Below, piece by piece: positions 48,499-59,340 of a stretch of 64,000 nt of DNA. Numbering within the stretch: position 1 is the stretch's first letter; each line of letters starts with the position of its first letter. This DNA comes from Heliocidaris erythrogramma (taxonomy: Eukaryota > Echinodermata > Echinoidea > Camarodonta > Echinometridae). Under the pieces are notes generated by a model. That model saw only the letters and a list, made by a program, of their open reading frames with translations, made no database searches and was not told where the DNA came from. Made by a program: the position numbers and the translations under genes. The stretch spans positions 6,325,618 to 6,389,617 of the forward strand of contig CM046870.1 in the NCBI GenBank assembly GCA_025617745.1, given 5' to 3'.

Positions 48499-48744
48499 TT
48501 ACATAGGTGCATATTCCATCAAAGGTTCCCTATGTGACATCCAAAGACAGAAAAATACATAATACAGCATGATGGTTTCGAAGAGGAAATTGAAAACGTC
48601 GTCACGACGATTTGCAAGCTGAAACATGGGCTTGCCATGACCAAAGATCGTGAAAAGAAAGATAGGACACTCTCCCGATTGTGTAAAGGGTCCGATGTAA
48701 CGGCCAAGGGAAGGGCACCCTTGGCCTTCCCCATATGAGGCCAC
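48499..48744 (-). other. Unrecognised 81-codon open frame in the 1.7 kb element
   Basis: The minus-strand frame reads through KPMFQLANRRDDVFNFLFE and an aromatic hydrophobic stretch before stopping. An overlapping second frame (48279-48512) follows in a different register, as a frameshifted gene would. No motif identifies a transposase or host protein. It could be a decayed internal gene of the element, or chance. Confidence 0.2.
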
Positions 48745-48817
48745 TTACGTTACATAAAATTTTGGGAATGCCCTATCTTAGCTTTTAAGCTCTTTGCGAC
48801 GACTTACAATGTCTATG

Positions 48818-48926
48818 CCACTGACCTCTACCACCTGGACGGATCATCGCCCATTCCCGCGCGTGCGAGCACTTGAAGCCATGTTACTCTTCCGAGAGCG
48901 ATGTGGTTTGTGGTAGAGGTCAGTGG
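48818..48926. repeat. Nested 109-bp foldback
   Basis: CCACTGACCTCTACCAC and GTGGTAGAGGTCAGTGG are exact complements at the two ends, around a GC-rich spacer. Confidence 0.75.
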
Positions 48927-49143
48927 TCTATGCTTACAATGCAGGGTAACGCGCACGTCACATGCGCTATGAAAAATCCTCTGCGATAATGTCCGTTCTC
49001 CATACAAAATACATACATCTCCGTGAAGGATCCGGCAAGGATACAACCGCACTGAAATAGCGCGGAGGTTGAGGGGGTGCCATTGATCTCAACACATACA
49101 AAGGGTGTGCTCAAAAGACAAATTAAAACTTACAAAGCCCCTA

Positions 49144-49354
49144 CTATGGGGCGCCAAGTGTACCCTGTCTGCTTTTGTTACAAAATCAATGATTTTGTTA
49201 TAAAATCAATCCCCACTGGTGATTTTGTTACAAAATCAATCCACACTAATGATTTTGTTACAAAATCCATCCCCACTTTTGATTTTGTTACAAAAGTAAA
49301 ATTGCAGGGTGATTTTGTAACAGAAGCAGTCAGGGCACACTTGGCGTCCCATAG
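49144..49354. mobile_element. Foldback element with internal TGATTTTGTTACAAAATC repeats
   Basis: CTATGGGGCGCCAAGTGT and its near-complement ACACTTGGCGTCCCATAG form the ends. Inside are about five units of GATTTTGTTACAAAATC spaced 30-37 bp apart, and each unit is itself palindromic. The frame that runs through encodes a repeated DFVTKSIPT-like peptide, explained by the DNA repeat. Confidence 0.75.
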
Positions 49355-50439
49355 CACAGAAAACATCTACCGGGCGGGGTGGCTGATTTCAGCACTTTAC
49401 TAGAGCTCAATCAGCGTCAATAGAGAGCTTCGTACGAGTGCTTTGTCAGCCTCGGAAGACCAACGAGGCCGTGTTTGTAACTATATTGATAAGATATGTA
49501 GTTATTAGTTCTGAATTATATTTATTACTGAAAATATTTCAGTACTTGAAAGATAAGTAGATCTACATCGTTGGAGATAGAGCACAGGTTTAGGGGGCCT
49601 ACTGTAGTGTAGTGTTAGATCTAACGTTGGTCCCGTCCATTCCAATACGTGTGGGATTTTGGAGGCAGTTTATTTTTCTCTGTTGCGGCCCATAGGCCGC
49701 ACCCGACTTTGGGATCATATTTGGAGTGAAAATAGTGCGGCCTTTCCGCCGGCGAATACGGTATTTCATTATGAAGGATGGAAGGATGAGCAATTAAGAT
49801 TGGAGATACATTGTGAATAAATTTCCATTTCCTTTGGTGTCCTTTCTGTAATTGGAGTCTCATTGTAATGTTCAGCATACACATGCACAACAGTGTCTTA
49901 CAAGTAGGACGTACATGTACATGTGTCCTTCACAGCCAGACGTTTAATCCCTACTTCCCCATTGTTATCACATTGATTTTCTTGACGCTGATCTAAACAG
50001 CTCAATAGCACCTCGTTACATAGGCTAATGCTAGGCATTGTAACGCTTGCTTGCAAGCTATACACATCCTTTCACACATGTCCCAGGAGTGCACGAAGGC
50101 ATTTCTGATTATATCATCTCTTACTGCTGTGTTATTACACATTATGAAGGGTGCCACTGTTTGTGCTGTAGGAAGAACAGAGGTAAAAAAAAGTTTATTT
50201 TGTGGGGTTTTTTCAGTCACTAGTTGTACATGTATGTCCATGAATACATGAAGACCTTCCTATTTATACTTGTTGCTCGGTCATACATCATGTGCAGTTT
50301 ATTGCCATAGGAAGAACAAAGAGATAAAAATACTTTATTCTGTGAATATTTGGCTGTTGGTTTTATCAAAGTTATCATAATCTTAATTCTGGAGAAAGAG
50401 AAGTGAACGTGCATAAAATAAATGTTTTGTAGATGGCAA

Positions 50440-50587
50440 GGGCCCTCTTGCATAAAATAGTTGCGATTAAACGCATCTCAAAAAATTAAACGCAAGTCAA
50501 ATATACGCGATCCTGATTGGTTGAAAATGAAGTTGCGTTTAAATTTTTGAGTTGGGTTTAATCACAACTTTCTATGCAAGAGGGCCC
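50440..50587. mobile_element. Palindromic element with GGGCCCTCTTGCATA ends
   Basis: GGGCCCTCTTGCATAAAATA pairs with TTTCTATGCAAGAGGGCCC. Inner AGTTGCGATTAAACGC and AAACGCAAGTCAAA blocks have complements. It ends about 175 bp before the first coding exon of the TMEM198 gene. Confidence 0.75.
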
Positions 50588-50762
50588 AGGTCTCCTTGAC
50601 TCCTTAAATCTGTTGGTGGTGTTGTTGTCATATAAATACAATGTACTCCACACATTGCTAATGAAAATCAAAGTTTGAAGTATCTTGCCTTACAATTATT
50701 TGTGATTAAATTAGTTGAGGTTTCATTTTTTTTTCTTCTTTCCTTTGTTATTCTCCTCACAG

Positions 50763-50885
50763 AATGAAGTCGTCAAACACAGACCAAGTTGATCTGTAGG
50801 CACCCCCCTACTAAGGCATCACCTGGCCCCCTGGTCCTTGCCACACCCCTCTCCATCACCCCCTTCACATCCCCAACCCACCAGG
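50763..50885 (+). promoter_or_regulatory. 5' UTR part of TMEM198 exon, with uORF
   Basis: A long pyrimidine tract and TCACAG at 50757-50762 make a strong splice acceptor, so this exon is internal and an upstream 5' exon must exist. The 123-base leader carries a tiny upstream ORF (ATG at 50764, stop at 50797-50799, 11 codons). It begins one base after the exon border and could dampen translation. The leader is C-rich. An in-frame open stretch upstream of the start lacks an ATG. Confidence 0.7.
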
Positions 50886-51126
50886 ATGGATCCGATGGTC
50901 ACCCAGTCCTCCTCCTCAGCCTTCTGGGAGGACTATTACGACCGCTCCGACATCCAGACAGGACCGGTAGATCTCATGAACACCTCCGGGGGACCCATCA
51001 TCCCCTCCTCCTTCTACCCCACGGTACCGGCTCCGGAGTGCGGGGCCATGAACTACCGGTATAATATCCCTACTGCGGTGGTGTGTGGCATCAGCTTCAT
51101 ATTTGGAATCATCTTCAATTTCTTTG
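50886..51126 (+). CDS. TMEM198: TMEM198 orthologue, first coding exon (residues 1-80 plus one base)
   Basis: This exon encodes the N-terminus of a seven-pass membrane protein of the TMEM198 family (DUF4203 type). The ATG at 50886 has a strong Kozak context (A at -3, G at +4). Residues 1-57 are polar with no signal peptide, and contain acidic/aromatic WEDYYD and a possible N-glycosylation site (NTS, 32-34) ahead of the first membrane segment (about 61-80, ending FIFGIIFNFF). The donor (TTTG|GTAAGG) splits a glycine codon after its first base. Splicing to 63080 rebuilds FFG-YRCFKA, a stretch I recognise from vertebrate TMEM198. In vertebrates TMEM198 is reported to bind the Wnt co-receptor LRP6 and promote its phosphorylation. 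A similar role here is inferred. The N-terminus is longer than in the human protein. Confidence 0.9.
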
Positions 51127-51152
51127 GTAAGGAGAGGATCTTTCTTTAAACC

Positions 51153-51480
51153 TTAAAGATAAAATTGAGTTTTTGTCATGAGATTAAATTATGAAAGGAA
51201 CTGTCTCAAAGCAATCAGGAAATGTTGATTATATAGCACATAAAAATTGGTATATGCTGTAAGGTTTTGGAATCACCAAAATGATAAGAAATTGACTCAA
51301 TCTTGCTGAGAGTCACATGCACTGCACACAGAAATGTGTATATAGGACTACACACAAATGTTACTTGCAACATTTTTAAGGTGAGGGCATTTGAAGAGCA
51401 ATAGAGGACATTTCTACAATGATAATCCTCCAGAATGAGAAAGCTCACAAATAAGTTTTTACCTTTCCCTGAACTCAACA
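51153..51480 (+). repeat. Dispersed repeat R1, copy 2
   Basis: Starts only about 26 bases after the splice donor of the first TMEM198 coding exon. It shares GGTTTTGGAATCACCAAAAT and AGAGTCACATGCACTGCACA with copy 1 at 37901-38281, in the same orientation. Confidence 0.75.
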
Positions 51481-51682
51481 TTCTCTTTTAATAAACCAAT
51501 CACATTTTAGGCGGGCTCCACTCTAATTTTTTTATAGGGGTCTGGAGTGCAAATTTTGGGGTCTGTACACAGACCATTGTAGGTTTAAAGCACCTGTATC
51601 AATTGAATCCAAGGTGACATAATGCATAATGCATAATCCTTCCTGATCCGGTAAATCTTCCTGTATTTCTTATCAGGGTATA

Positions 51683-51856
51683 CTGAAAAAACAGAAATTT
51701 CTGTGAGCATGAAATGTTGGCAAAGATTGCGAATGGTTCAGATTGCGAAAGTTTTACACCACAGATAAAAACAAATTGAATCACAACTGGATGTGAAAAT
51801 GGCCGTTGTTTACATTTTGCTAAAGTTTCGTGTCATGGAAATTTGTAGTTTTTCAG
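51683..51856. mobile_element. Mariner-type MITE, diverged copy of the CTGTRAAAACCAGAAA family
   Basis: CTGAAAAAACAGAAATTTCT to AAATTTGTAGTTTTTCAG, flanked by TA on both sides. The interior GCGAAAGTTT- and GCTAAAGTTTC-like words match the 61601-61809 copy. Confidence 0.5.
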
Positions 51857-51900
51857 TAAGCTGATCAGCAAAATTACAGGTGTAATGGCAGTGAGCATAT

Positions 51901-51927
51901 ATATATATATATATATACAGTATATAT
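51901..51927. repeat. (TA)n microsatellite
   Basis: Alternating TA run that continues after an inserted MITE at about 52079-52091, so the element appears to have landed in the run. Confidence 0.8.
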
Positions 51928-52075
51928 CCCTATTTCCGATCATAGGGGGAATCCTAACAATGCGGTTTATTCCATCACAATAGAAATTCGGCGTTAAGGG
52001 AAAATTTGACGGGCGTTACGGGGAATGATAACAATAGGCTGAGATAAAAGGATTCCCCCTATGGCTGCAAATAGA
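51928..52075. mobile_element. MITE inserted in a (TA)n run
   Basis: CCCTATTTCCGATCATAGGG at the left and CCCTATGGCTGCAAATAGAG at the right are imperfect inverted repeats; both arms share GGGGGAATCC. The flanks are TA repeats. Confidence 0.65.
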
Positions 52076-52468
52076 GTAATATATATATATAAACTAGATT
52101 TTTACTGCTCACAAACCACAAATCATAAACCAAACAGGGATAGAAACCGTCATAAACCCTCCTAATTAAATGTTAAGAGACAAGAAAAGAATAAAGCTTT
52201 ATCAGTCACTGTTTTATCTTGACTGTTCCAAACAAAAAGAAACAAAGTACATGTATGACTTTGATCCTATTCAGTGAGCACTCTCTATTCAGATCCTGCT
52301 TGTCTGGTGAAATCATTTTCCCTTCCTGCACATTACCTGTCTGTCCTACTTGTAAAACACATCAGATTATGAGTCACTTGCTGTACATCAAACCCCTGGA
52401 CAGAATCAAGGTGGTTCAGGATACATTTACCCCTTTTTCACCGTGTCTAAATGTTAAACTACTTATAA

Positions 52469-52625
52469 GGGTCCTGTCTTATGACGAGTTGCGATTGATC
52501 CTGATTGATCGACAGCCCTCCTATCAATCGCAAGCTTAAAGACCCTTATTCTTTAGTTCACAGTTGCGATTGATATCAAGTTGCGATCGATTTGAATCAG
52601 TTGTCACCGTTTATATGACGGGGCT
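52469..52625. mobile_element. Palindromic element with GGGTCCTGTCTTATGACG ends
   Basis: GGGTCCTGTCTTATGACG is imperfectly complementary to the right end TTATATGACGGGGCTC. Inner TTGCGATTGATC, ATCAATCGCAAG and TTGCGATCGATT blocks pair with each other. The layout is the same as the other GGGCC-type elements. Confidence 0.55.
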
Positions 52626-53000
52626 CTGAAGTGCCCTAACTTAGACTGCCCATTCAATCGGTGTGAGACCACTACAGTTGCTGTGTGATCGCTCGCTAAG
52701 CATATGGTATCGCCACACATATTGGTAAACCAGAAGCAGTATTCGGTGTTCCATGCTCGGGTCACTGAATCTAGAGCAGCCTCATGGTCTGGATCGTTAT
52801 ATTCTGCTGCTGCTCTGCTTCTGCTCTGCTTTTAAAGTGGCCCTGAACAACTCCGAGAGCACCCTGATTTTTCTTTTTCCGGTACCCATTTATACTTGAA
52901 AGTTGAAGTGCCCTAAATTCCAGTATAAAAAGGGTTAAAAAAATTTCTTTCTAGCCTAGTTTATTTAATGCCTCATAAGGGAAAGTTATTTCATTGTTAA

Positions 53001-53290
53001 AGCTAAAGTTGCCCTTGGTCTCTTGTGATAAGTTTCTTTATTTAGCAGCTATTTGTATTTGTGTGAAGTCACTTCTACATGGAATTCTGCATTCTTACAT
53101 TCTAGTATTGAACAGGAGATTGGGGGGGGGGGTTGTCACTTTCATAGCTGAAGTTGCCCGTGATCTCTTGTGATAGTTTTCTTTATTTAGCAGCTACTTT
53201 ATATGAGTGTGAAGTCACTTTCTATTCTGAATGCATACATTGTAGGAAGAACAACAGGTGATGGCTTGGAACTTGTTTATCCCGGCAAAT
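53001..53290. repeat. 145-bp tandem duplication
   Basis: AGCTAAAGTTGCCCTTG at 53001 recurs as AGCTGAAGTTGCCCGTG at 53146. Both are followed by TTTCTTTATTTAGCAGCTA and GTGTGAAGTCACTT. The copies are diverged and separated by a short G run. Confidence 0.7.
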
Positions 53291-53956
53291 GTTATTTATG
53301 GGTTGTTTTTCTCCTCAGTCAATCTATGTATTCATGTTCACATGCCTGTCTGATGATTTCATATTCACCACCAAAAGTATACTTCCCTCGTCATTCAGTG
53401 CGGACTTCTCGAACCACTTTGAGAAGAGGGTTGTGCATACATAGCAACTCTAGCACCTTTGCAGGTCTTCTGGCTGGCTTTATAGGAGGGCGGCAGGGAA
53501 AAAGATCGGAATATGCGAGAATAAAGCAGAGGACATAAACTTATGTTCAAATAATAGACCCCTACCAAAGGAGAATAACAACAACAGCAACAACTTAACC
53601 AAATGAGGAATATCCATTACTTTACACAGTTCACTCTCTCTTGTTCTGGTAGATTGTCGAATGTTAAATCAAAATTGATTCGATAATGCATGCAATAGAA
53701 TAGTGTAATCACCCATACCATCGTAGCTTATAGTATACACGCACCCTGTTATCATTCCATTATCGCATTGCACTAGAACACTTGCTCCAATCAATTATAG
53801 ATGTGTGTTTATGGGTGCTCTCAATCACGTCCTAAAGATAAGTGAAAATTAGAAGCTGGATGTAAATGTAAGCTCTGTATGTAATTATACAACCATTTTA
53901 ATTGTTGCTTAAAACTATCAGATGTAGTCCTGCTAGAAAAGAGATGCAGAACTTAA

Positions 53957-54060
53957 AGGAGAAGTCCACCCTGCTGGTATCAAATTAGTTATATAAGAAA
54001 AGCAAAAAATGAGAATAATTGATCAACTACATGGAATTGATCCCAAAGTAGACTTCCTCT
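53957..54060. repeat. Fragment of a TTAAAGGRGAAGTCCACCCT-type repeat
   Basis: CTTAAAGGAGAAGTCCACCC opens a stretch resembling the TTAA-flanked family end at 36928 (TTAAAGGGAAATCCAACC). No opposite end was found, so it looks truncated. Confidence 0.4.
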
Positions 54061-54376
54061 TTCAGGCCTACTCAGTAGGAGTAGGGGTTGGAGGGGTCTG
54101 AAATTTTGGAATTGGACCCTTCCCCCCTTTTTTTTTTACAAAACCCTGGATCATGCCCTGAAACAGATAAAGGGCCTATGCAGATCTATGTACATGCACT
54201 TCTATATATGCTAGATTCTAGAATCTAGAACACAAGGGAATGGGGGGATGTTTACTTTGAAATGCTTTCAAGATAGATGTATTTTTAATAACATGGGATG
54301 AAAATGTAGGTATGCGCTATGATCATGGTTATTGTGATTTCTGTTACAGAGTGCACGCATACACGAACACCAAAAA

Positions 54377-54574
54377 TTTGCCTTATTTGTAGCCTTATTT
54401 GTGCCTTATTTGTAGCCTTATTTGTAGCCTTTTTCGTAGCCTTTTTCGTACCTTATTTGTAGCCTTATTTGTAGCCTTATTTGTGCCTTATTTGTAGCCT
54501 TATTTGTAGCCTTTTTCGTAGCCTTTTTCGTACCTTATTTGTAACCTTATTTGTAGCCTTATTTGTAGCCTTAT
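54377..54574. repeat. 12-mer minisatellite with 82-bp higher-order period
   Basis: Built from GCCTTATTTGTA units and variants GCCTTTTTCGTA and ACCTTATTTGTA. The pattern of variants, including a shortened GTGCC junction at 54401 and 54483, repeats every 82 bases, so a block of seven units was itself duplicated. Confidence 0.9.
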
Positions 54575-56125
54575 TAAAGGGTATCGATCTTCAAAATATA
54601 TTTTGCTCTGTACATGTATGTTAGAGGTTCCATGTTGTTATACTATATTAAAAATATGGGCTTCAAATATTAATTCTCTAAAGAGATATTGCAATTTTAA
54701 TTAGTGTAAAAGTGTAAAAGCGACTCGTAGGTAGACACCTCGACGCAAACGCACACGTACTCCAAGAATAAGGACTCGCGCGGAACCAAACTCAGATTTA
54801 AAATCCGCGCGAACATTTTCATGTTATCCTTTATTTCCTTCATACTCCTTAACTGTTGACCTAAAGAATGCCAGATAAAGTTCTTTGAGGCTGATTTTAT
54901 ACTTTCTAGCTGTACACAATTTACGTTTCAGGTGATTGGGACACTTTTACGGCTGCTCTACTGACTGGAGAGTTACGCTGTCAGAATTTAGAGCACCCTC
55001 CTTCTATCTTGGGGGTTTAATCACATGCTAGTGTCAGTCAAGGAGACATCCGCAGGTTGTTTTTCTTTCCTCAATATACCCCTGTAGTTGTGAGCTTATG
55101 TGTGCCAAGATAATCGTTTCTGCTCGCCCTTGACACTACCCCAGGAAATAGAACAATTGAATATATTTTTGTTGTTTATTGATGAAGCTGCTTTTTAAGT
55201 GCAAGTCATTGATCATACAAAAGATTTAGACTTTACAGTATCTGATGGGCACATGTGCACACAGTTTGTAACTTGTTAAAATACATTTTCTTCAACAATA
55301 CATTTTCTTCAACATCGTTTCTTCAGTACAATTTAATTATCAGTTTGTACTAGGCATTAATGGAGTCAAGGGACGGTTCAATTTGATTGAAAATGATAAT
55401 GATAGTTTAATAGTGTAAATCGTTCCCAAATCTCTCTCCTGTGGAATAGGTATTGGATGCACTTCTGATCCAAGAAAAAGCGATGCTGAAGGTCCCATCC
55501 TACCGATTTATGTTAATAAGCCTTCAGCCCTGATTTTCTTGGATTGTTGGCATATATATCCAGGGGTGCTTACATGTTTATCTAATAATTTTATAACATA
55601 ACCTTCAAGAGACCGATATGGGAGCAATATAATTTATCATTAACTTTTTTCAGTCAAATCGGACCGGCCTTTTTTGTTTTTTTAGTGGCAACCAGTTAGT
55701 TTTGTCTATTCATGTCAAATACCCTTACTTCAGTAATTTGTATTCTGTATGTAGGATTTTCTTACTCTGTGATTCAGATATGGAGAGGGGAAAAAAGGGG
55801 GTTTCGTTTCTGTTAAACTTTAGGTTCTATTCATGCGCAAGACAGCGCAAACGCCTCCTGTTATTTGGAGAACGTACATGTACCTTGCTTTTTCCAATAT
55901 TCATCACCTCCGTAGTTTGTGCCCCCCTTGTGCTCCCCTTGTGCTCCCTGGTTGTTCCCGGTTCTCTCCCCTGGTAATACCCCTGGGAGCAGCTAGGCAC
56001 ATGGAATCTGTGAGATTTGTCAAGTTGACGTCAGCACACACCTGTGTCACCCATCCCTCCTGAGTCCCTCTCCCTCCTCCGCTCGCTCGCTCTTACACCA
56101 TCCTCACACCATCATCCTAACCTGT

Positions 56126-56587
56126 GTTCAGATTACCAGAATTCATCGTAACGCTATACGAAAACCGTATAGCTAAATGATAAGTAATGAATTTTTTCTG
56201 AACGTCTGAACGTTGTTTAGCGAAATTCTCCTGGATAGCTCATCAAATGCTTGAGCATCGTTTCGAACGAAAACTTGATAAAGAATCGGCATCCACTTGT
56301 AGTCTGAACGTCATATCGTACGAAAATCGTATAACTGGGCCAGGCTTATCGTGTGTGTGTGTGTACTGATATGACCAATCAGCTCTAAGTTTGTATGCTC
56401 CCGCGCTGCTGGACGTAACCTGATACTAAACCGGTTTCAGCTTCCCTTACGGAAACTAGTTTCTTCATACGATGTTTCTTTATGAGATACTATTTTTTCA
56501 TGTGTGTAAGCCCATTTAGCTATACAATCAGATTCCTCATACCACGTTTCTTACATAACTTTCGTATACCTTTCCTGTAGTATGAAC
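56126..56587. mobile_element. GTTCAG-ended element, relative of 27857-28610
   Basis: GTTCAGATTACCAG at the left and CTGTAGTATGAAC at the right are imperfect inverted ends. ATACGAAAACCGTATAGCTA and TCTGAACG words recur inside. It contains a (GT)n run near 56351-56364. Non-coding. Confidence 0.4.
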
Positions 56588-57179
56588 AGACTACTATTAG
56601 GGAAGGGAGGAGAATGCAATAAAGATGCAGCTTACACACCATCCGATGAGGAAAGATGGAAACATGGTCCCTTGATAGGACAGGATAGTGTGATGGTGTA
56701 TATAATGTAGGTCAGCTACATTGCTGGGATGGCGTCCTTTTAATATATTATGTTACATACATGTGTATATATATATTGAAGATTTATTTAGCCAGCGAAG
56801 AAGGCACATACATGTACATGTAGCTGAGCAACGATGGACTTAATCAGTATGGAATTTTTTCAGTTTTTGTCTTCTCTCTCGATTTGGTAAAAGTGTTATC
56901 GTCATCATCGTCATCATCATTAGATAATGGATTTCTCAACCTCTTCATGTCTCCCTCCTCCTATGTGTTCTTAGTAGAGAGTACGTTGACATTTATGTCA
57001 AATTAAATTTCGACTCCCAAAGAAGACGTGCAAATTGAGTAGACCCTTTCAGTCTACGCTCTTTATTACATCACCCTTGGGGGTGTATTACATGTTTACT
57101 AGAATTCCTACAAACCCAAACTGAGTGCACGGACATGACCCCAGAGAGGGGAGAACATCTTATACTTGACTGAAAAGTA

Positions 57180-57425
57180 GGGGCGTCGCTAGACCATTTT
57201 GAAAGGGGGGCAGGGTGTTGGAGACGGTTGGACAATTTAAGGAACAAAGGAGCTGAAAGTTTTTACAATAAGCTATTAAAAAATAGGTCATATATTTTTT
57301 GCGATTTGCAGACAGCCTATAAAAATGTAAAACTCGCCAGTAGAAAATTTGAATTGGGGTGCTGTACCCCCCGCACCCTCCTCTTGTGGCCGCTCCTGAG
57401 AAGAGATGCTGGTGTGAAAAACACT
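57180..57425. repeat. Possible dispersed repeat fragment
   Basis: GGGGCGTCGCTAGACCATTT opens and GCACCCTCCTCTTGTGGCCG lies near the end. GC-rich edges around an AT-rich middle look like a repeat of the GGGGCGGATCC type, but no second copy or clear inverted end is in the window. Confidence 0.3.
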
Positions 57426-58027
57426 TGAAAGATAGCTTGACCCGCATCCATTATTGATGGGGGAAGACAGGCCTGATGGAACTGTGTTTGTTTTCTTCTT
57501 CTCATTCAGAGCATAGAATACGCTGAATGAAAAGAGTGTGGTTCGATTGGTCTGTATATGTCTAATGTGTTAACTGAATGAACTGAATGAACGAATTCAA
57601 TTTGATATTGTTTTCTTATATCTTAGTGTTTACAGACTCTCAATCAGCAGTGGGATCCTTGAATACAAAGTTCACAATATGATGTGGTTATTCTTGTAAT
57701 TGTTAAGCTCAAATTGACACGTATTGTGAGGTAGCGATTTGCTGTAATTGTGTGTATGATGGCAAATTTGCTGCACTGCAAGGTGTTTTCAAGGCGGTTT
57801 GTTGGGTTTGAGATTGATTTGAAAAGTGTGGTCATGCATATGTATGTATGAAAGAATCTAGAAACACTATACCAGGGGATCTTTTGATATTGATTTGCAG
57901 TGTTCCGACACCAAGTGGAAAAGGTTGGGTTCGGTGATTGCCTCTATCCCTCTCCCTTTCTGCAACATCTATTTGTCTGTCTTGTTCTCTTTCTCTCTTA
58001 AATTGGTCTTTGCACTTTTCTTTCTTC

Positions 58028-58070
58028 TTTCTCTCTCTCTCTCTCTCTTTTCTCTCCCTCTCTCCCTGTT
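58028..58070. repeat. Pyrimidine (CT)n microsatellite
   Basis: CTCTCT run with CCC and TTT interruptions. The hydrophobic Leu/Ser/Phe-rich frame crossing it is a composition artefact. Confidence 0.8.
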
Positions 58071-58647
58071 ACTGATTTTAATTTCTGTCTGTCTTTCACT
58101 ACTTTTCTGTACATCTCTTTCTGCTTTAATTGACTATATTTGTTTCTCTCTGCAACTCTTGTTTATTTTTGCCTTTGCTTTTTTTTTTTTTTTTTGCCAA
58201 ATACCCCTTAAATTTAGTCTTTAATTTTCATAACCAGGTTATGATGGAGTCTTTTAGGTTGTAGAACACATGTTTCGGCTACAATAGATCTCACTCAAAT
58301 CAAAATTCTGAATTCAACCATAACCCCACTTATACATGTACAAGCTTATCTCAAGATAACCTTGTACTCCAGACTAGCTTTTACGGGTGAATAGGCTTCA
58401 ATAGCTTTTGTGTGTATCAGCAGGCCCTTTTCCAGGCTAGATCATTCATACAGGAGAGGAAAATAATAATTTAAAATTTCACTTTCAAGTCTGAATCCTG
58501 ACATTTGTGGCAAAGTAAGAATTGAAGAGTCCCTGAATCAGGTAATCTAGCAAATTTAAGAAAATTAAATCTTGTTTAGAGCAATTTTACTGCTGCAACA
58601 GTGAATGTTGGACACAGTCCCACATAGGCAAGGGCCTATGAGTGCCA

Positions 58648-58706
58648 TAACCCTAAACCCAACCTAAAACTCAGTTGCAACACTAACCCTAACCCTTACC
58701 CTAAAT
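58648..58706. repeat. Degenerate CCCTAA-like stretch
   Basis: AACCCTAAACCCAACC and CTAACCCTAACCCTTACCC resemble short interstitial telomere-type (TTAGGG) sequence. Only a few units, so weak. Confidence 0.4.
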
Positions 58707-58839
58707 CTGCGATGAAATAAAGCTCTATCTCCACATATGTATCCGGAGCAAATGTCAGTTCACCGTCATATACCATTACTTGAATTCCTTTGAGCTGTGT
58801 AACCAACATGAAGTCTACTCTTGATTCTTCAGCCATCAC

Positions 58840-58899
58840 CTCTCATCTTCTCTTTACCTCTCATCTTCTCTTTACCTCTCATCTTCTCTTTACCTCTCA
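58840..58899. repeat. 18-bp minisatellite, about 3.3 units
   Basis: CTCTCATCTTCTCTTTAC repeats in tandem with almost no change. Confidence 0.9.
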
Positions 58900-59319
58900 G
58901 CTTAGATTTTAAAGCCAGGTACATTTCTACTAAACCCCTAAAGGATTTTTTTGTCCTTGTTCTAGTAAACAGGCACATTTCTTCTGAATCGAACAATTGA
59001 ATTACTGCTCCATTAACAGGGTGATGGCAATTTTCTCATGTTACATGGGGGCCTTAATTGAATGAAAGTTACCTTGCTCTATTTGATGGGAGTGTTCTAT
59101 ACTGGTAATACACCCAAGAGGGATGCACTTATTTCACATGAGATGTGTAATGGGCATCTAAAAGGATGCCTCAAGTCTTTGTACATCATTCAAGATTCCT
59201 TGAGAGACTAGATTGGAAATCTCTGTGAAATAAAAGATGTCCAAGTGAATGAGGTTACATAAGGTACCTACAGTACCTCATTGGCAAGGCTTCATACTAC
59301 AAGTATCTTTTATATGTGG

Positions 59320-59340
59320 GGGGGGGGAGGGGGTGGGGGG
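59320..59340. repeat. Poly-G tract
   Basis: Interrupted G run. A second, purer one lies at about 59627-59644. Confidence 0.85.

Larger units (their letters stand above)
48069..49765. mobile_element. 1.7 kb element with AATACCGTATTCGCCGGC ends
   Basis: AATACCGTATTCGCCGGC at the left pairs exactly with GCCGGCGAATACGGTATT at 49748-49765. Sub-terminal ATAGGCCGCACCC and AACTTTG/GACTTTG words recur as shared sequence near both ends. It may be mariner-like with a TA target inside the ends. Two smaller foldbacks lie within. Minus-strand frames at 48279-48744 are open but I do not recognise them. Confidence 0.6.

Noticed and set aside
49077..49403. 108-codon frame with repeated DFVTKSIPT-like peptides
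   Set aside because: The peptide repeat follows from palindromic TGATTTTGTTACAAAATC DNA units inside a foldback element; the antisense frame is equally open.
50838..50885. N-terminal extension of TMEM198 upstream of the ATG at 50886
   Set aside because: The extension would begin at a TTG; the ATG at 50886 has a strong Kozak context and is the first in-frame ATG.
50789..51064. 91-codon Pro/His/Leu-rich frame overlapping the first TMEM198 coding exon
   Set aside because: Alternative register of a C-rich exon; it runs through the real coding sequence and lacks a credible start.
57895..58224. 109-codon hydrophobic frame suggesting a membrane protein
   Set aside because: The Leu/Ser/Phe richness comes from (CT)n and T-rich sequence; no splice context or conserved motif.
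58648..58706. Interstitial telomere as evidence of a chromosome fusion
   Set aside because: Only a few degenerate CCCTAA units; too short to claim more than a simple repeat.
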